Assembly (NCBI RefSeq): GCF_014647635.1 | Contig: NZ_BMPO01000005.1 | Span: 132,174-196,173, forward strand | Direction of reading: 5' to 3' | DNA: 64,000 nt | DNA from: Pseudomonas matsuisoli | GTDB lineage: Bacteria > Pseudomonadota > Gammaproteobacteria > Pseudomonadales > Pseudomonadaceae | In this document: positions 27,834-36,354 of the stretch, one piece after another | Layout: each line of letters opens with the position of its first letter | Position numbering within the stretch: position 1 is the first letter of the stretch | Program-made: the position numbers and the translations under genes | Notes under the pieces: model-generated | The model's input: only the letters and a program-made list of their open reading frames with translations | Told to the model about the DNA's origin: nothing | Database searches by the model: none

Positions 27834-28445
27834 GGAGACGGAATCCTTAAGAACTAGCACGGTGCCACTAAGTTGGCGAAGACGTTAGGGCGGTGGGTAC
27901 TGCCGGGAGTTCCGCGGATTAGACACATTTCGACATGAAGCGCTAGGCATCGGGCGGTGCGAGCGCAATTAGCTAAACCTGCAAACTGGATGGCCGGTTC
28001 ATCAAAGGCGACTAAAGCGGATGACCGCCCCACCGCCCTCTCATCCGTAGCGCGGGTTAAACCCGCATGCCTGGGCATCCAGGACACCGCAGCACCCGGG
28101 TTAGCACCCGGTCTACGAGCACCATGAATGGCTGAAGCCATTCGCCTCACCTTCTCGCTACCTCGAAGGCGACTAAAGCAGATGGCCGCCCCACCGCCCT
28201 TTCATCCGTAGCGCAGGTAAAACCCGCATGCCTGGGTATCCAGGACACCGCAACATTCGGGTTAGCACCCGGTCGACAAGAACCGATCGCAGCCCGACCC
28301 GCTCCCACAGACCAATCACGATCCGACAAGAACGGACGCGTGAACACGCACGGAACGCTGCTCCTATCGCCTCAATCGAATCTTTCAACGAGCACGCCTA
28401 TGCGCCGTTCACTAGGCTCGCTTCAGTATTCGACGGAGAAGCCTC
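27834..28445. other. 612-base intergenic region with tandem duplication
   Basis: Between the MFS gene and a small open frame. It contains a direct duplication of about 119 bases (28005-28284), and REP-like fragments after it (CGACCCGCTCCCACAGACC near 28295). No credible protein-coding frame was seen apart from the short one at 28446. Confidence 0.6.
28005..28284. repeat. Direct duplication, two copies of about 119 bases
   Basis: Copy 1 spans 28005-28123 and copy 2 spans 28166-28284, with a period of 161 bases. By eye about nine in ten bases agree. Each copy itself contains REP-like words (GCGACTAAAG, GTAGCGCGGGTTAAACCCGC, ACCCGGGTTAGCACCCGG), so it is a duplicated composite of REP units rather than a gene fragment. 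Confidence 0.7.
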
Positions 28446-28532
28446 ATGACACTCAATCAACTGTTCACCGATCTGCTGGCAGCCTACGCCTCGGCCGCCA
28501 GCGGCGCTGATCTGGAGTCGGCTCGCGGCTGA
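28446..28532 (+). CDS. Possible 28-residue small protein
   Basis: A short frame, MTLNQLFTDLLAAYASAASG and eight further residues, preceded by GGAGAA at a good distance of 5 to 7 bases from the ATG. It lies 78 bases before the LOG gene in the same direction. It may be a leader peptide, the remnant of a larger gene or chance. Only the ribosome site supports it. Confidence 0.25.
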   Translation: MTLNQLFTDLLAAYASAASGADLESARG

Positions 28533-28610
28533 TGCTGCATCGTTCATCCAGGCTTGGTCGGCGAGCGCGCAGCGGCTAACCTGTGTGCCCCTCGATTTCC
28601 GGAGACGATC

Positions 28611-29198
28611 ATGACTCTGCGTTCCGTTTGCGTATTCTGCGGTGCGAACCCAGGTAACGACCCAAGCTATAAGGAAACCGCCGAAGCACTCGGTCGACGC
28701 ATTGCCGAACGCGGCCTCACGCTCGTCTACGGTGGCGGCAAGGTCGGACTGATGGGCTTGGTTGCCGACGCGGCGATGGCTGCTGGCGGCGAGGTCATCG
28801 GGATCATCCCGCGCTCGTTACAGGATGCTGAGATTGGGCACACCGGTCTGACGCGTCTGGAAGTGGTCGATGGCATGCATGCACGCAAAGCGCGCATGGC
28901 CGAGTTGAGCGATGCCTTCATCGCATTACCTGGAGGCCTGGGCACGCTGGAAGAACTCTTCGAAGTCTGGACCTGGGGCCAATTGGGCTATCACGCCAAA
29001 CCCATGGGGCTGATGGATGTCGGGTCGTTCTACGACAAGCTCGCGGGCTTTCTCGACCATCTGGTTGGCGAAGGATTCGTTCGCCAACCGCATCGCGACA
29101 TGCTGCAACGGGGTGCGACACCGGATGAATTGCTAGACCGGTTGGCAAGCTGGAAGCCCACGGTCACACCCAAATGGGTGGAGAAAGCGCCGAAGTAA
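28611..29198 (+). CDS. LOG family protein (cytokinin riboside 5'-monophosphate phosphoribohydrolase type)
   Basis: A 195-residue cytoplasmic protein of the LOG (TIGR00730) family. Such enzymes cleave nucleoside 5'-monophosphates to free base and ribose 5-phosphate. The active-site motifs are present: [10 protein letters not shown] (near 40), HARKARM with the catalytic arginine (near 98) and the signature [20 protein letters not shown] (near 112-130). ATG at 28611 follows GGAGA; longer in-frame extensions lack a ribosome site. In bacteria outside plant pathogens the physiological substrate is unsettled and AMP is commonly used. Confidence 0.92.
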   Translation: MTLRSVCVFCGANPGNDPSYKETAEALGRRIAERGLTLVYGGGKVGLMGLVADAAMAAGGEVIGIIPRSLQDAEIGHTGLTRLEVVDGMHARKARMAELSDAFIALPGGLGTLEELFEVWTWGQLGYHAKPMGLMDVGSFYDKLAGFLDHLVGEGFVRQPHRDMLQRGATPDELLDRLASWKPTVTPKWVEKAPK

Positions 29199-29394
29199 GC
29201 CGGGCGCTCACTGAACGACGCGTTACACAATACGAGAACTGCTCGCTAAACGGTGCGGGACAAATGCTGCCCGCGCCTGTCCCAAGGGCAAGTCAACCCG
29301 CCACGCGGCTTACGACATGGACGCCGAAAACCTGCAGTGCTCTTTTTCCGCCGGCACCAAACGGTAGCTCCGGCCCTGCTCGACGAATATTTCG

Positions 29395-30417
29395 ATGTCA
29401 CTCAAGGCCCGCCTGCTCCAACTGATCCATATCGCAACCCGACTCTTCAACCGCTATCCCGGCGTCGTGGCGCTATTCGGCTTCGTCTCGGGCGTCGCAA
29501 GCTTCATGCTCGTCGACCGACAGGCGCGCTTCGGCGAGGTGATGTCGATCGTCATGCTCGTGAGCTGGGTATGGCTGGTAATGGAAAACGGTCTGCGCCG
29601 GGTCATCGCCCATTGGTTCGGCTGGCAATTACCGCCGGGACTAGTGCGCTACGCAACGCAGATGGTGCATCAGGAAAGCCTGTTCTTCGTTTTGCCGTTC
29701 TTCTTCATCACCACCACATGGAACAGCGGCCAGGCAATTTTCACCGGCGTGCTCGGCTTCGCCGCATTGGTATCGGTGATCGATCCGCTCTACTACAAGC
29801 GCCTGGCGGCGCAGCGCTGGCTGTATTTCGCGTTTCATAGCCTGACGCTGTTCGCCGTATTGCTGACTGCGTTGCCGATCATCGTCCATCTGAGCACCAC
29901 GCAAAGTTATCTGTGGGCCCTGTCGATCGCGCTGGTCCTCGCAGCGCCCAGCATGACCAGCACGCTGAAGCTCAACGGCTGGCGCCGCTGGACTGCACTG
30001 CTGCTGCTCATGGCAGCCTTCGGGAGCGCCGGCTGGCTGATGCGCCTTTGGGTACCGCCGGCGTCGCTGTGGCTCAATCAGGTGGCGGTCACCACGCAGT
30101 TCGACAATGCGCAGCGTGAGCCAGGTGAGAGCTTGCACGAGATCAGCGCGAGCCAGCTCAAGAGTCAGGGCCTGTACGCATTCACGTCGATCAACGTCCC
30201 CAGCGGCCTGAAGGAGCGCATCTTCCACGTTTGGCTGCACGACGGCCGCGAAGTCGACCGTATCGCACTGAACATCAGTGGCATTCGCGAAGCGGGTTAT
30301 CGCGCCTGGACACACAAGCGAAACTTCCCCGGCGATGCCGTTGGGCGCTGGCAGGTGCAGGTAGTGACGGAGGCCGGCCAGATGATCGGCGTGCTGCGTT
30401 TCGACGTGACACCCTGA
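29395..30417 (+). CDS. DUF5924 membrane protein with C-terminal DUF2914 domain
   Basis: A 340-residue inner-membrane protein. About seven hydrophobic helices fill residues 20-225, including SLFFVLPFFFITTTWNSGQ. The C-terminal 110 residues after the last helix (WLNQVAVTTQFDNAQREPGESLHEISASQLKSQGLYAFTSINVPSGLKERIFHVWLHDGREVDRI) form a soluble DUF2914-like beta domain, probably periplasmic. The gene lies between the LOG gene and a PQQ-type dehydrogenase, all in one direction. No function is known. Confidence 0.75.
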   Translation: MSLKARLLQLIHIATRLFNRYPGVVALFGFVSGVASFMLVDRQARFGEVMSIVMLVSWVWLVMENGLRRVIAHWFGWQLPPGLVRYATQMVHQESLFFVLPFFFITTTWNSGQAIFTGVLGFAALVSVIDPLYYKRLAAQRWLYFAFHSLTLFAVLLTALPIIVHLSTTQSYLWALSIALVLAAPSMTSTLKLNGWRRWTALLLLMAAFGSAGWLMRLWVPPASLWLNQVAVTTQFDNAQREPGESLHEISASQLKSQGLYAFTSINVPSGLKERIFHVWLHDGREVDRIALNISGIREAGYRAWTHKRNFPGDAVGRWQVQVVTEAGQMIGVLRFDVTP

Positions 30418-30495
30418 AGGGCTGCGAAAACAGCCGGGCACCTCTTGGCGTTCTCCGCGGTCTAGCTGTGGATAACACTCCCGGAGAAAACCAAG

Positions 30496-31821
30496 ATGCC
30501 CCGCCCGCTGCCGCTGCTCCTTGGATTGCCGATCGCGCTGACGTTAGCCGGCTGTGGCGAAACCGCCCGCCTGCCGGTGGAGGATGGCTACGGTCCATCA
30601 CCTCAATTGGTGGAACCGCGCAAAACCCTCATTCCGACCGTCAACATCGCCAATGCCGTCGGCTGGCACGATGGGCACCAGCCGACGCCTGCCGAGGGGC
30701 TCAGGGTCCAGCCATTCGCGCAGGGGCTCGACCACCCGCGGACCTTGCTGGTGTTGCCTAATGGCGATGTGCTGGTGGCCGAGACGAATGCGCCAGAGAA
30801 GGAACAAAGCGGTTTTCGGGCCTGGATCGCCAACAAGATCATGTCGCGCGCGGGCGCCCGCTCGCCCAGCGCCGATCGGATAACCCTGCTGCGGGATAAA
30901 GACGGCGACGGCATTGCAGAAACGAAATCACCCTACCTCGAAGGGCTCCACTCGCCGTTCGGCATGGCGCTGATCGGCAATGATCTGTACGTCGCAAATA
31001 CCGACGCCATTGTCCGCTTCCCCTACCAACCGGATGCCACCCGTATCGATGCCAAAGGGGAGAAGGTCGCCGACTTGCCCGGCGGGCCGATCAACCACCA
31101 TTGGACCAAAGACCTCATCGCCAGCCGCGATGGCAGCAGGCTCTATGCGACCGCTGGCTCCAATAGCAACGTTGGGGAGAACGGCCTGGAAAACGAGGAA
31201 AACCGCGCGGCGATTCTCGAAATCGATCCTGCCAACGGCAACACTCGCCTCTTCGCCTCGGGCCTACGTAACCCGAATGGCCTCGCCTGGGAGCCGCGCA
31301 GCGGTGCGCTATGGACGGTCGTGAACGAGCGCGACGAAATCGGCAGTGATCTCGTACCCGACTACATGACTTCAGTGCGCGAAGGCGGCTTTTACGGTTG
31401 GCCGTACAGCTACTTCGGCGGGCATGTCGATAAACGCGTGCAACCGCCGCGCCCGGATCTGGTGGCCAACGCCATCGTTCCCGATTACGCCCTCGGCGCC
31501 CACACCGCATCCCTCGGGCTCACGTTCTATCAGGGCGAGCTACTCGCGGAGCGCTACACTGGCGGCGCGTTCATCGGCCAGCATGGCTCCTGGAATCGCA
31601 AGCCACGCAGCGGATACAAGGTCATCTTTGTGCCGTTCGACGAGCAGGGTCGGCCCGCAGGCCCGCCCGAAGACATTCTCACAGGATTTCTGGATGACGT
31701 AGAAGGGATCGCGTTTGGCCGCCCTGTCGGCGTCGCGGTCGACCGCCAGGGCGCCCTTCTCGTTGCGGATGACGTGGGCAACACGGTGTGGCGTGTGTCA
31801 CCGAGACCCGCGAACGAGTAA
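30496..31821 (+). CDS. PQQ-dependent sugar dehydrogenase-like lipoprotein
   Basis: A 441-residue six-bladed beta-propeller protein of the soluble aldose/sorbosone dehydrogenase family, which oxidises sugars with pyrroloquinoline quinone. The start [20 protein letters not shown] is a lipoprotein signal with Cys20 as acylation site. Propeller landmarks are [22 protein letters not shown] (near 75), [44 protein letters not shown] (near 205), [28 protein letters not shown] and [12 protein letters not shown]. The cell must have PQQ for activity; no pqq genes are in the window. It could also be one of the family members of unknown substrate. Confidence 0.88.
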   Translation: MPRPLPLLLGLPIALTLAGCGETARLPVEDGYGPSPQLVEPRKTLIPTVNIANAVGWHDGHQPTPAEGLRVQPFAQGLDHPRTLLVLPNGDVLVAETNAPEKEQSGFRAWIANKIMSRAGARSPSADRITLLRDKDGDGIAETKSPYLEGLHSPFGMALIGNDLYVANTDAIVRFPYQPDATRIDAKGEKVADLPGGPINHHWTKDLIASRDGSRLYATAGSNSNVGENGLENEENRAAILEIDPANGNTRLFASGLRNPNGLAWEPRSGALWTVVNERDEIGSDLVPDYMTSVREGGFYGWPYSYFGGHVDKRVQPPRPDLVANAIVPDYALGAHTASLGLTFYQGELLAERYTGGAFIGQHGSWNRKPRSGYKVIFVPFDEQGRPAGPPEDILTGFLDDVEGIAFGRPVGVAVDRQGALLVADDVGNTVWRVSPRPANE

Positions 31822-31833
31822 GGCATAAGTCTC

Positions 31834-32709
31834 TTAATCGACGGCTGGCACCGGACGCCCCTTCGCCGCGCGGGCTGCCCCGGCGCTGGCGATGACGATC
31901 GCACCGATGCCCAGCCACTGGAAAACGCCCAGCTGTTCATGCAGTAACAGCAAGCCACACAGCGCGCCAACCGCCGGCTCCAGGCTCATTAACATGCCGA
32001 ATGTCGGCGTGGACAAGCGCCCCAGCGCCAGCATTTCGAGCGTGAACGGCACTGCCATCGACAGGACGGCGACCCCGAGGCCGGCCAGCAGTACATGACT
32101 GGAAAGTAATGTCTCGCCCGCATGGGTAATGCCGATGGGGACGACGAACAACGACGCGACCACCGCCCCCAAGGCCACCGCTTGCGGTCCGTGCGCAGCG
32201 CCGGATTTTTGCCCATAGATAATGTAGAGCGCCCAGCACACGCCCGCGGTCAGCGCCAAGGCGACGCCAATCATGTCGAGCGGAGCCTGCGAGGCGGTCC
32301 ATGGCATCAGCATCAACAGTCCCGCCACCGCGAGTGCGACCCAAAACAGATCCAACAAACGGCGTGAACCGAACACAGCCAAGGCCAGTGGGCCCGTGAA
32401 CTCCAAGGCAACCGCAATTCCCAGGGGAATGCGTTGCAGGGCCAGGTAGAACGTTGAATTCATGATGCCCATGACGATGCCGTAGACCACCAGTGGCCGC
32501 CATGCGTCCCGCTTGAGCGGCGTGCGCCACGGGCGAAAATACGCCAGGAGAATGAGCGCACCGAAACCCAGGCGCATGGCGGTAATACCGGGCGCGCCGA
32601 CCAGCGGGAACAATTGCTTGGCCATGGTCGCGCCGACGTGCATGGTGAACATGGCGACGAGCAACAAGGCAATGGGATACAGGATCGAGGATGGGTCGGG
32701 TCTACGCAT
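31834..32709 (-). CDS. EamA/DMT exporter, RhtA-like
   Basis: A 291-residue drug/metabolite transporter with ten membrane helices and two EamA repeats, similar in length and layout to RhtA, the E. coli threonine/homoserine exporter. Features are TMHVGATMAKQLFPLVGAPGITAMRLGFGALILL at the start and FTLEMLALGRLSTPTFGMLMSLEPAVGALCGLLLLHEQL in the second repeat. ATG at 32709 was chosen over an in-frame start 66 bases upstream. It is divergent from an XRE-cupin regulator 84 bases away, a pairing that suggests this regulator controls it. Confidence 0.88.
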   Translation of the reverse strand: MRRPDPSSILYPIALLLVAMFTMHVGATMAKQLFPLVGAPGITAMRLGFGALILLAYFRPWRTPLKRDAWRPLVVYGIVMGIMNSTFYLALQRIPLGIAVALEFTGPLALAVFGSRRLLDLFWVALAVAGLLMLMPWTASQAPLDMIGVALALTAGVCWALYIIYGQKSGAAHGPQAVALGAVVASLFVVPIGITHAGETLLSSHVLLAGLGVAVLSMAVPFTLEMLALGRLSTPTFGMLMSLEPAVGALCGLLLLHEQLGVFQWLGIGAIVIASAGAARAAKGRPVPAVD

Positions 32710-32793
32710 GGATGCTGCTACAGGCACAAGGGGGTTGTGCAGTATATTGCCCAAGCCGCGTCTTTGTACGCTCAATATCGTTCAGGGAACGCC

Positions 32794-33327
32794 ATGTCCG
32801 TACTCGAACACGTCGCTGGCAATTTGAGACGCTATCGCGAGGCCGCGAATCTCAGTCAGCAAACCTTGGCCGAAGCGGCCAGCGTCAGCCGAAGAATGGT
32901 GGTTGCGATCGAGTCTGGTGAGGCGAACGTGAGTCTCAATACGCTGGACCGGCTCGCCGCCGCCCTGGACGTACGCTTTGCCGATCTCGTGCGTCAGCCA
33001 GCCTGCCCGGACCTTTTGCGCATCGAACAGCTCGTGTGGCGCGGGCAGCAGAGGGGCTCTTCCGGCACCCTGCTCGCGCATGCACCCGCCAGCAATGGTG
33101 TGGAGCTGTGGGATTGGCGGCTCATGCCCGGCGAATCTTATGTCTCGGAACCCAACCCAGGCTGGCATGAAATGCTCAGGGTCATTGAAGGAACGCTGAC
33201 CGTTATCCGAGAAAGCCAAATAGACGAGGTGAACGAAGGCGAATTTGTCGCCTTCGCCTCGGACGGGTTCACGCTCGCCAACCGTGACAAACGCCCCAAC
33301 CGCTTCACCCGCGTTGTTTGCTACTAG
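32794..33327 (+). CDS. XRE-family regulator with C-terminal cupin domain
   Basis: A 177-residue transcription factor. The N-terminal helix-turn-helix of the XRE type (residues 7-62: LRRYREAANLSQQTLAEAASVSRRMVVAIESGEANVSLNTLDRLAAAL) is followed by a cupin barrel (about 95-177, with MPGESYVSEPNPGWHEMLRVIEGTLTV), a likely small-molecule sensor. It is divergent from the EamA exporter and lies 130 bases upstream of an OprD porin. Regulation of the exporter is the most likely role; control of the porin is possible. Confidence 0.9.
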   Translation: MSVLEHVAGNLRRYREAANLSQQTLAEAASVSRRMVVAIESGEANVSLNTLDRLAAALDVRFADLVRQPACPDLLRIEQLVWRGQQRGSSGTLLAHAPASNGVELWDWRLMPGESYVSEPNPGWHEMLRVIEGTLTVIRESQIDEVNEGEFVAFASDGFTLANRDKRPNRFTRVVCY

Positions 33328-33330
33328 GCC

Positions 33331-33367
33331 ATATCGAAAACATATCGGCTCGAGACTTTTTCGATAT
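33331..33367. promoter_or_regulatory. Inverted repeat upstream of OprD porin gene
   Basis: ATATCGAAAA (33331-33340) and TTTTCGATAT (33358-33367) form a perfect 10-base inverted repeat with a 17-base spacer; a third ATATCG lies between them at 33342. It starts 4 bases after the XRE-cupin stop and about 90 bases before the porin ATG. It could be an operator for a dimeric regulator or a weak terminator. Confidence 0.4.
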
Positions 33368-33457
33368 TTTCAATATCTCCTGCAGCCACCTAGGATCCCT
33401 CAAGGCGTTTACCGCGCCTCACGTCATTCCAAAAACAATAGACGTCAGAGGGACCTC

Positions 33458-34696
33458 ATGCGATTCACCATCCGTACCACACTTCCGACCACGCTCATCG
33501 GGCTTGCAGCTCTGCCTTCCGTTGGTTGGGCAGACTTCCTGGCCGACAGCAAAGCCAATCTCGAACTGCGTAACTTCTATTTCAATAGCGACTACCGCCA
33601 CAGCGACGCCAGTCAATCCAAGCGGGAGGAATGGGCGCAGGGCTTCATTCTCAACTACGAATCCGGTTTCACCGAAGGCACCGTCGGCTTCGGTGTCGAC
33701 GCCTTGGGTCTGCTGGGTGTCAAGCTGGACTCCGGCCCGGACCGGCAGAACACCGGGCTGCTGCCCGTCGGCGACGACAAGGCGCCCGACGACTACAGTT
33801 CGGTCGGCGCAACCGCCAAGGCGCGCATTTCAAAAAGCGTACTGCGGGTCGGTACCCTCATTCCCTCACTGCCGACCATCAGGCCCAGTGACTCACGCCT
33901 CGTGCCGCAAACCTTCCAGGGTGCGCAGCTCGTCTCCAGGGAAATCGATGGCCTGACTTTCAATGCGGGCCGGCTGAACCGCAACAAGCTGCGCAACGTC
34001 AGCGGCAATGAGCTCATGAGCGTTTCCGGCACAGGCATCACGGGTGGACGCGAGACCGACAAGTTCGACTTCGGCGGCGTGAGCTACCGCTGGACGCCCG
34101 CCCTTACGACCGGCTACGACTACGGGCACCTGGACGACAACTATCGCCAGCATATGGTCAACGTGCTGCATGTGCTGCCCATCAACGACGACCAGTCGTT
34201 CCGCAGTGACATCCGCTATGCCCGCTCCACAAGCGACGGCAACACCAACGTGGACAACACCGCCGTTGGCGCACGCTTCACCTACAACCTAGGCGGTCAC
34301 GGGTTTGGCGTGGCACTGCAGAAAATGAGCGGGAAGACCGGTTTCCCCCACATCAATGGGACCGACTCGTACCTGGTGAACTACGTAATGCTCTCGCCGG
34401 ACTACGGCAACCCCGGGGAACGCTCCTGGCAACTGCGCTACGACTATGACTTTACCGCCGTCGGCATTCCAGGCCTGAGCTTCATGACGCGTTACTTGCG
34501 CGGTAGCAACTACGAGCTCAGCGATGGCAGCAGCGCCCATGAATGGGAGCGCAACACCGAAATTGCCTACGTTTTCCAGAACGGCGCGCTGAAGAATCTG
34601 GAGCTGAAGTGGCGCAACGGCACCTACCGCAGCGGCGGTGATACCGACATCGACCAGAACCGCTTGATCGTCAGCTACACGATTCCTTTGCTTTGA
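33458..34696 (+). CDS. OprD family outer-membrane porin
   Basis: A 412-residue outer-membrane substrate-specific channel of the OprD/OccD-OccK family. A signal peptide (MRFTIRTTLPTTLIGLAALPSVGWA) precedes the mature start DFLADSKANLELRNFYFNSDYR. Typical blocks are EEWAQGFILNYESGFTEGTVGFGVDALGLLGVKLDSG, ARISKSVLRVGTLIPSLPTIRPSDSRLVPQTFQG and the closing YRSGGDTDIDQNRLIVSYTIPLL. The ATG at 33458 has GAGGGA upstream. It lies 68 bases before a signal-peptide-bearing lyase in the same direction, so porin and lyase may form one unit. OprD channels take up amino acids, carboxylates or aromatic acids. Confidence 0.93.
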   Translation: MRFTIRTTLPTTLIGLAALPSVGWADFLADSKANLELRNFYFNSDYRHSDASQSKREEWAQGFILNYESGFTEGTVGFGVDALGLLGVKLDSGPDRQNTGLLPVGDDKAPDDYSSVGATAKARISKSVLRVGTLIPSLPTIRPSDSRLVPQTFQGAQLVSREIDGLTFNAGRLNRNKLRNVSGNELMSVSGTGITGGRETDKFDFGGVSYRWTPALTTGYDYGHLDDNYRQHMVNVLHVLPINDDQSFRSDIRYARSTSDGNTNVDNTAVGARFTYNLGGHGFGVALQKMSGKTGFPHINGTDSYLVNYVMLSPDYGNPGERSWQLRYDYDFTAVGIPGLSFMTRYLRGSNYELSDGSSAHEWERNTEIAYVFQNGALKNLELKWRNGTYRSGGDTDIDQNRLIVSYTIPLL

Positions 34697-34764
34697 AACC
34701 GCCCATTGGGCGCCTTACTTGAGAACGTAATTACGGCTATCGATCAACCCGACAGGACACTGCC

Positions 34765-36354
34765 ATGCACGCATCCGGAAAATGGCTTCTCGCACTCAGT
34801 ATCAGCCTTGCTTTCAATCCGCTCGCGCACGCCGCGAATACGGCCGACAAACCATGCAAGACCACCGCTGAGTGCGCGAGCCAGGCCGAAAAGATCGGTG
34901 CGTCCACCGGTTCCAGCCGTGAAGCGACCTCCGGCGAGGACCAGTTCGATGGCGTCAACCGCATCAATAAGGCGTCTATCGTCATGCTGACCGAGGAAGG
35001 CATCGTGTCCCCAGAGCAGGGGCATGCCATCGCTGGTGGTGTCCGTCACGTGATCGAGCAAGGGGGAAAACCAGACGGCAAGCGGCCGTCTGATGTGTTG
35101 CAGATCGAGCGCATCATGGTCGATAAAATCGGGCCGGATGCCTCGATCATTCATTCCGGTCGCAGCCGTCAGGACATGTATGCCACGTATCGCCTGTCCG
35201 AACTCAGGGCCAAGGTGCTGCAATACGGCGACGCGTTGGAGAGCACGCGCCGGCACCTGCTGGACATCGCCGCAGACAACGTCGAAACGTGGATTCCGGC
35301 CTATACCAATGGCGTTCAGGCAATGCCCATCAGCCTCGCGCATTACCTACTGGCCTACGACGCTTCGTTCCAACGTGATGCGCAGCGTCTGCACGAACTG
35401 TACGCGCGGCTAAATCTCAGCCCCATGGGCACGGCGGTATTGGCCAACTCTGCATGGCCGCTGAACAGGGAGCGACTCGCCGAATTGCTCGGGTTCGATG
35501 GCGTGCGAGAGAACTCACTGGATGCGGGCCAGGTATCGACCTACGACATCTCCATCGAAGCCGCGAACATTGCGTCCTCATCGGCGATCCGCATCGGCGC
35601 CCTGATCGGTGACATCCATACCCAGTATCACCAGACACGACCATGGCTGCTGCTCGACGAAGGCTCGACCTACACCAGCAGTGCGATGCCGCAAAAACGC
35701 AATCCGGGCCTTCTGATGCGAACCCGCGAAGCCGCGTCGGATACGGTCAGCCTGGCCCAGGGCGTGACGCTGCGCGCGCACAACGTCACCACCGGCATGA
35801 CCGACTACAAATTCGCCTTCGACACCCTCGATGTGTTTGGCTCGGCGAATGACATGTTCAGCCGAATGGATCGCGTGCTCGAAGCGCTGACCATCAACCC
35901 CGAGCGCGCCCAGGAAGAGCTCGACAACGATTGGACCACCTCCATGGAGCTGGCCGATACCCTAGAGCGCCAACACAAGGTGCCTTTCCGTATTGGCCAT
36001 AGCTTCGCCTCGTTGATCGTCGGGGAGGCGCGCGAGAAAGGGCTTAAGCCCAAAGATTTTCCGTACGCCAGCGCACAGCGACTGTTCACCCAGGCGGCGG
36101 ACAAATACGAGTGGAAGACGCGCGAATTGCCCCTGGATGAGAAGGCGTTCCGCGCGACGCTCTCGGCCGAGAACATGGTTCGCACACGCGTCGGAACCGG
36201 CGGCCCGCAGCCCGAGGAAGTGAAGCGAATGCTCACCGAAGCACGCAAGGCCCTGGATAACGACAGCGCCTGGTTGAAGTCGACGCGCGAGCGCTTGGCC
36301 AAGGCGGACGCGGCGTTAAACAAGGCATTCGATACGCTGGCCAGCGATCGCTAG
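34765..36354 (+). CDS. Secreted argininosuccinate-lyase-superfamily enzyme
   Basis: A 529-residue enzyme of the aspartase/fumarase superfamily, closest in its motifs to argininosuccinate lyase. Unlike that cytoplasmic enzyme it begins with a Sec signal peptide (MHASGKWLLALSISLAFNPLAHA, cleavage after AHA), which places it in the periplasm. Family regions: HSGRSRQD (residues 130-137), SPMGTAVLANSAWPLNRERLAELLGF, and the catalytic loop YTSSAMPQKRNPG with serines 305 and 306. In the segment usually reading YTHLQ the protein has YTNGVQ, so the active-site histidine is asparagine 182. An arginine-synthesis role is therefore unlikely; an elimination releasing fumarate or a related dicarboxylate from a substituted succinate is inferred. 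The gene overlaps the convergent symporter by four bases. Confidence 0.82.
   Translation: MHASGKWLLALSISLAFNPLAHAANTADKPCKTTAECASQAEKIGASTGSSREATSGEDQFDGVNRINKASIVMLTEEGIVSPEQGHAIAGGVRHVIEQGGKPDGKRPSDVLQIERIMVDKIGPDASIIHSGRSRQDMYATYRLSELRAKVLQYGDALESTRRHLLDIAADNVETWIPAYTNGVQAMPISLAHYLLAYDASFQRDAQRLHELYARLNLSPMGTAVLANSAWPLNRERLAELLGFDGVRENSLDAGQVSTYDISIEAANIASSSAIRIGALIGDIHTQYHQTRPWLLLDEGSTYTSSAMPQKRNPGLLMRTREAASDTVSLAQGVTLRAHNVTTGMTDYKFAFDTLDVFGSANDMFSRMDRVLEALTINPERAQEELDNDWTTSMELADTLERQHKVPFRIGHSFASLIVGEAREKGLKPKDFPYASAQRLFTQAADKYEWKTRELPLDEKAFRATLSAENMVRTRVGTGGPQPEEVKRMLTEARKALDNDSAWLKSTRERLAKADAALNKAFDTLASDR

Noticed and set aside
28005-28284. Repeat-spacer layout resembling a CRISPR array
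   Set aside because: There are only two long, imperfect copies with inner palindromes and no cas genes; REP duplication explains it.
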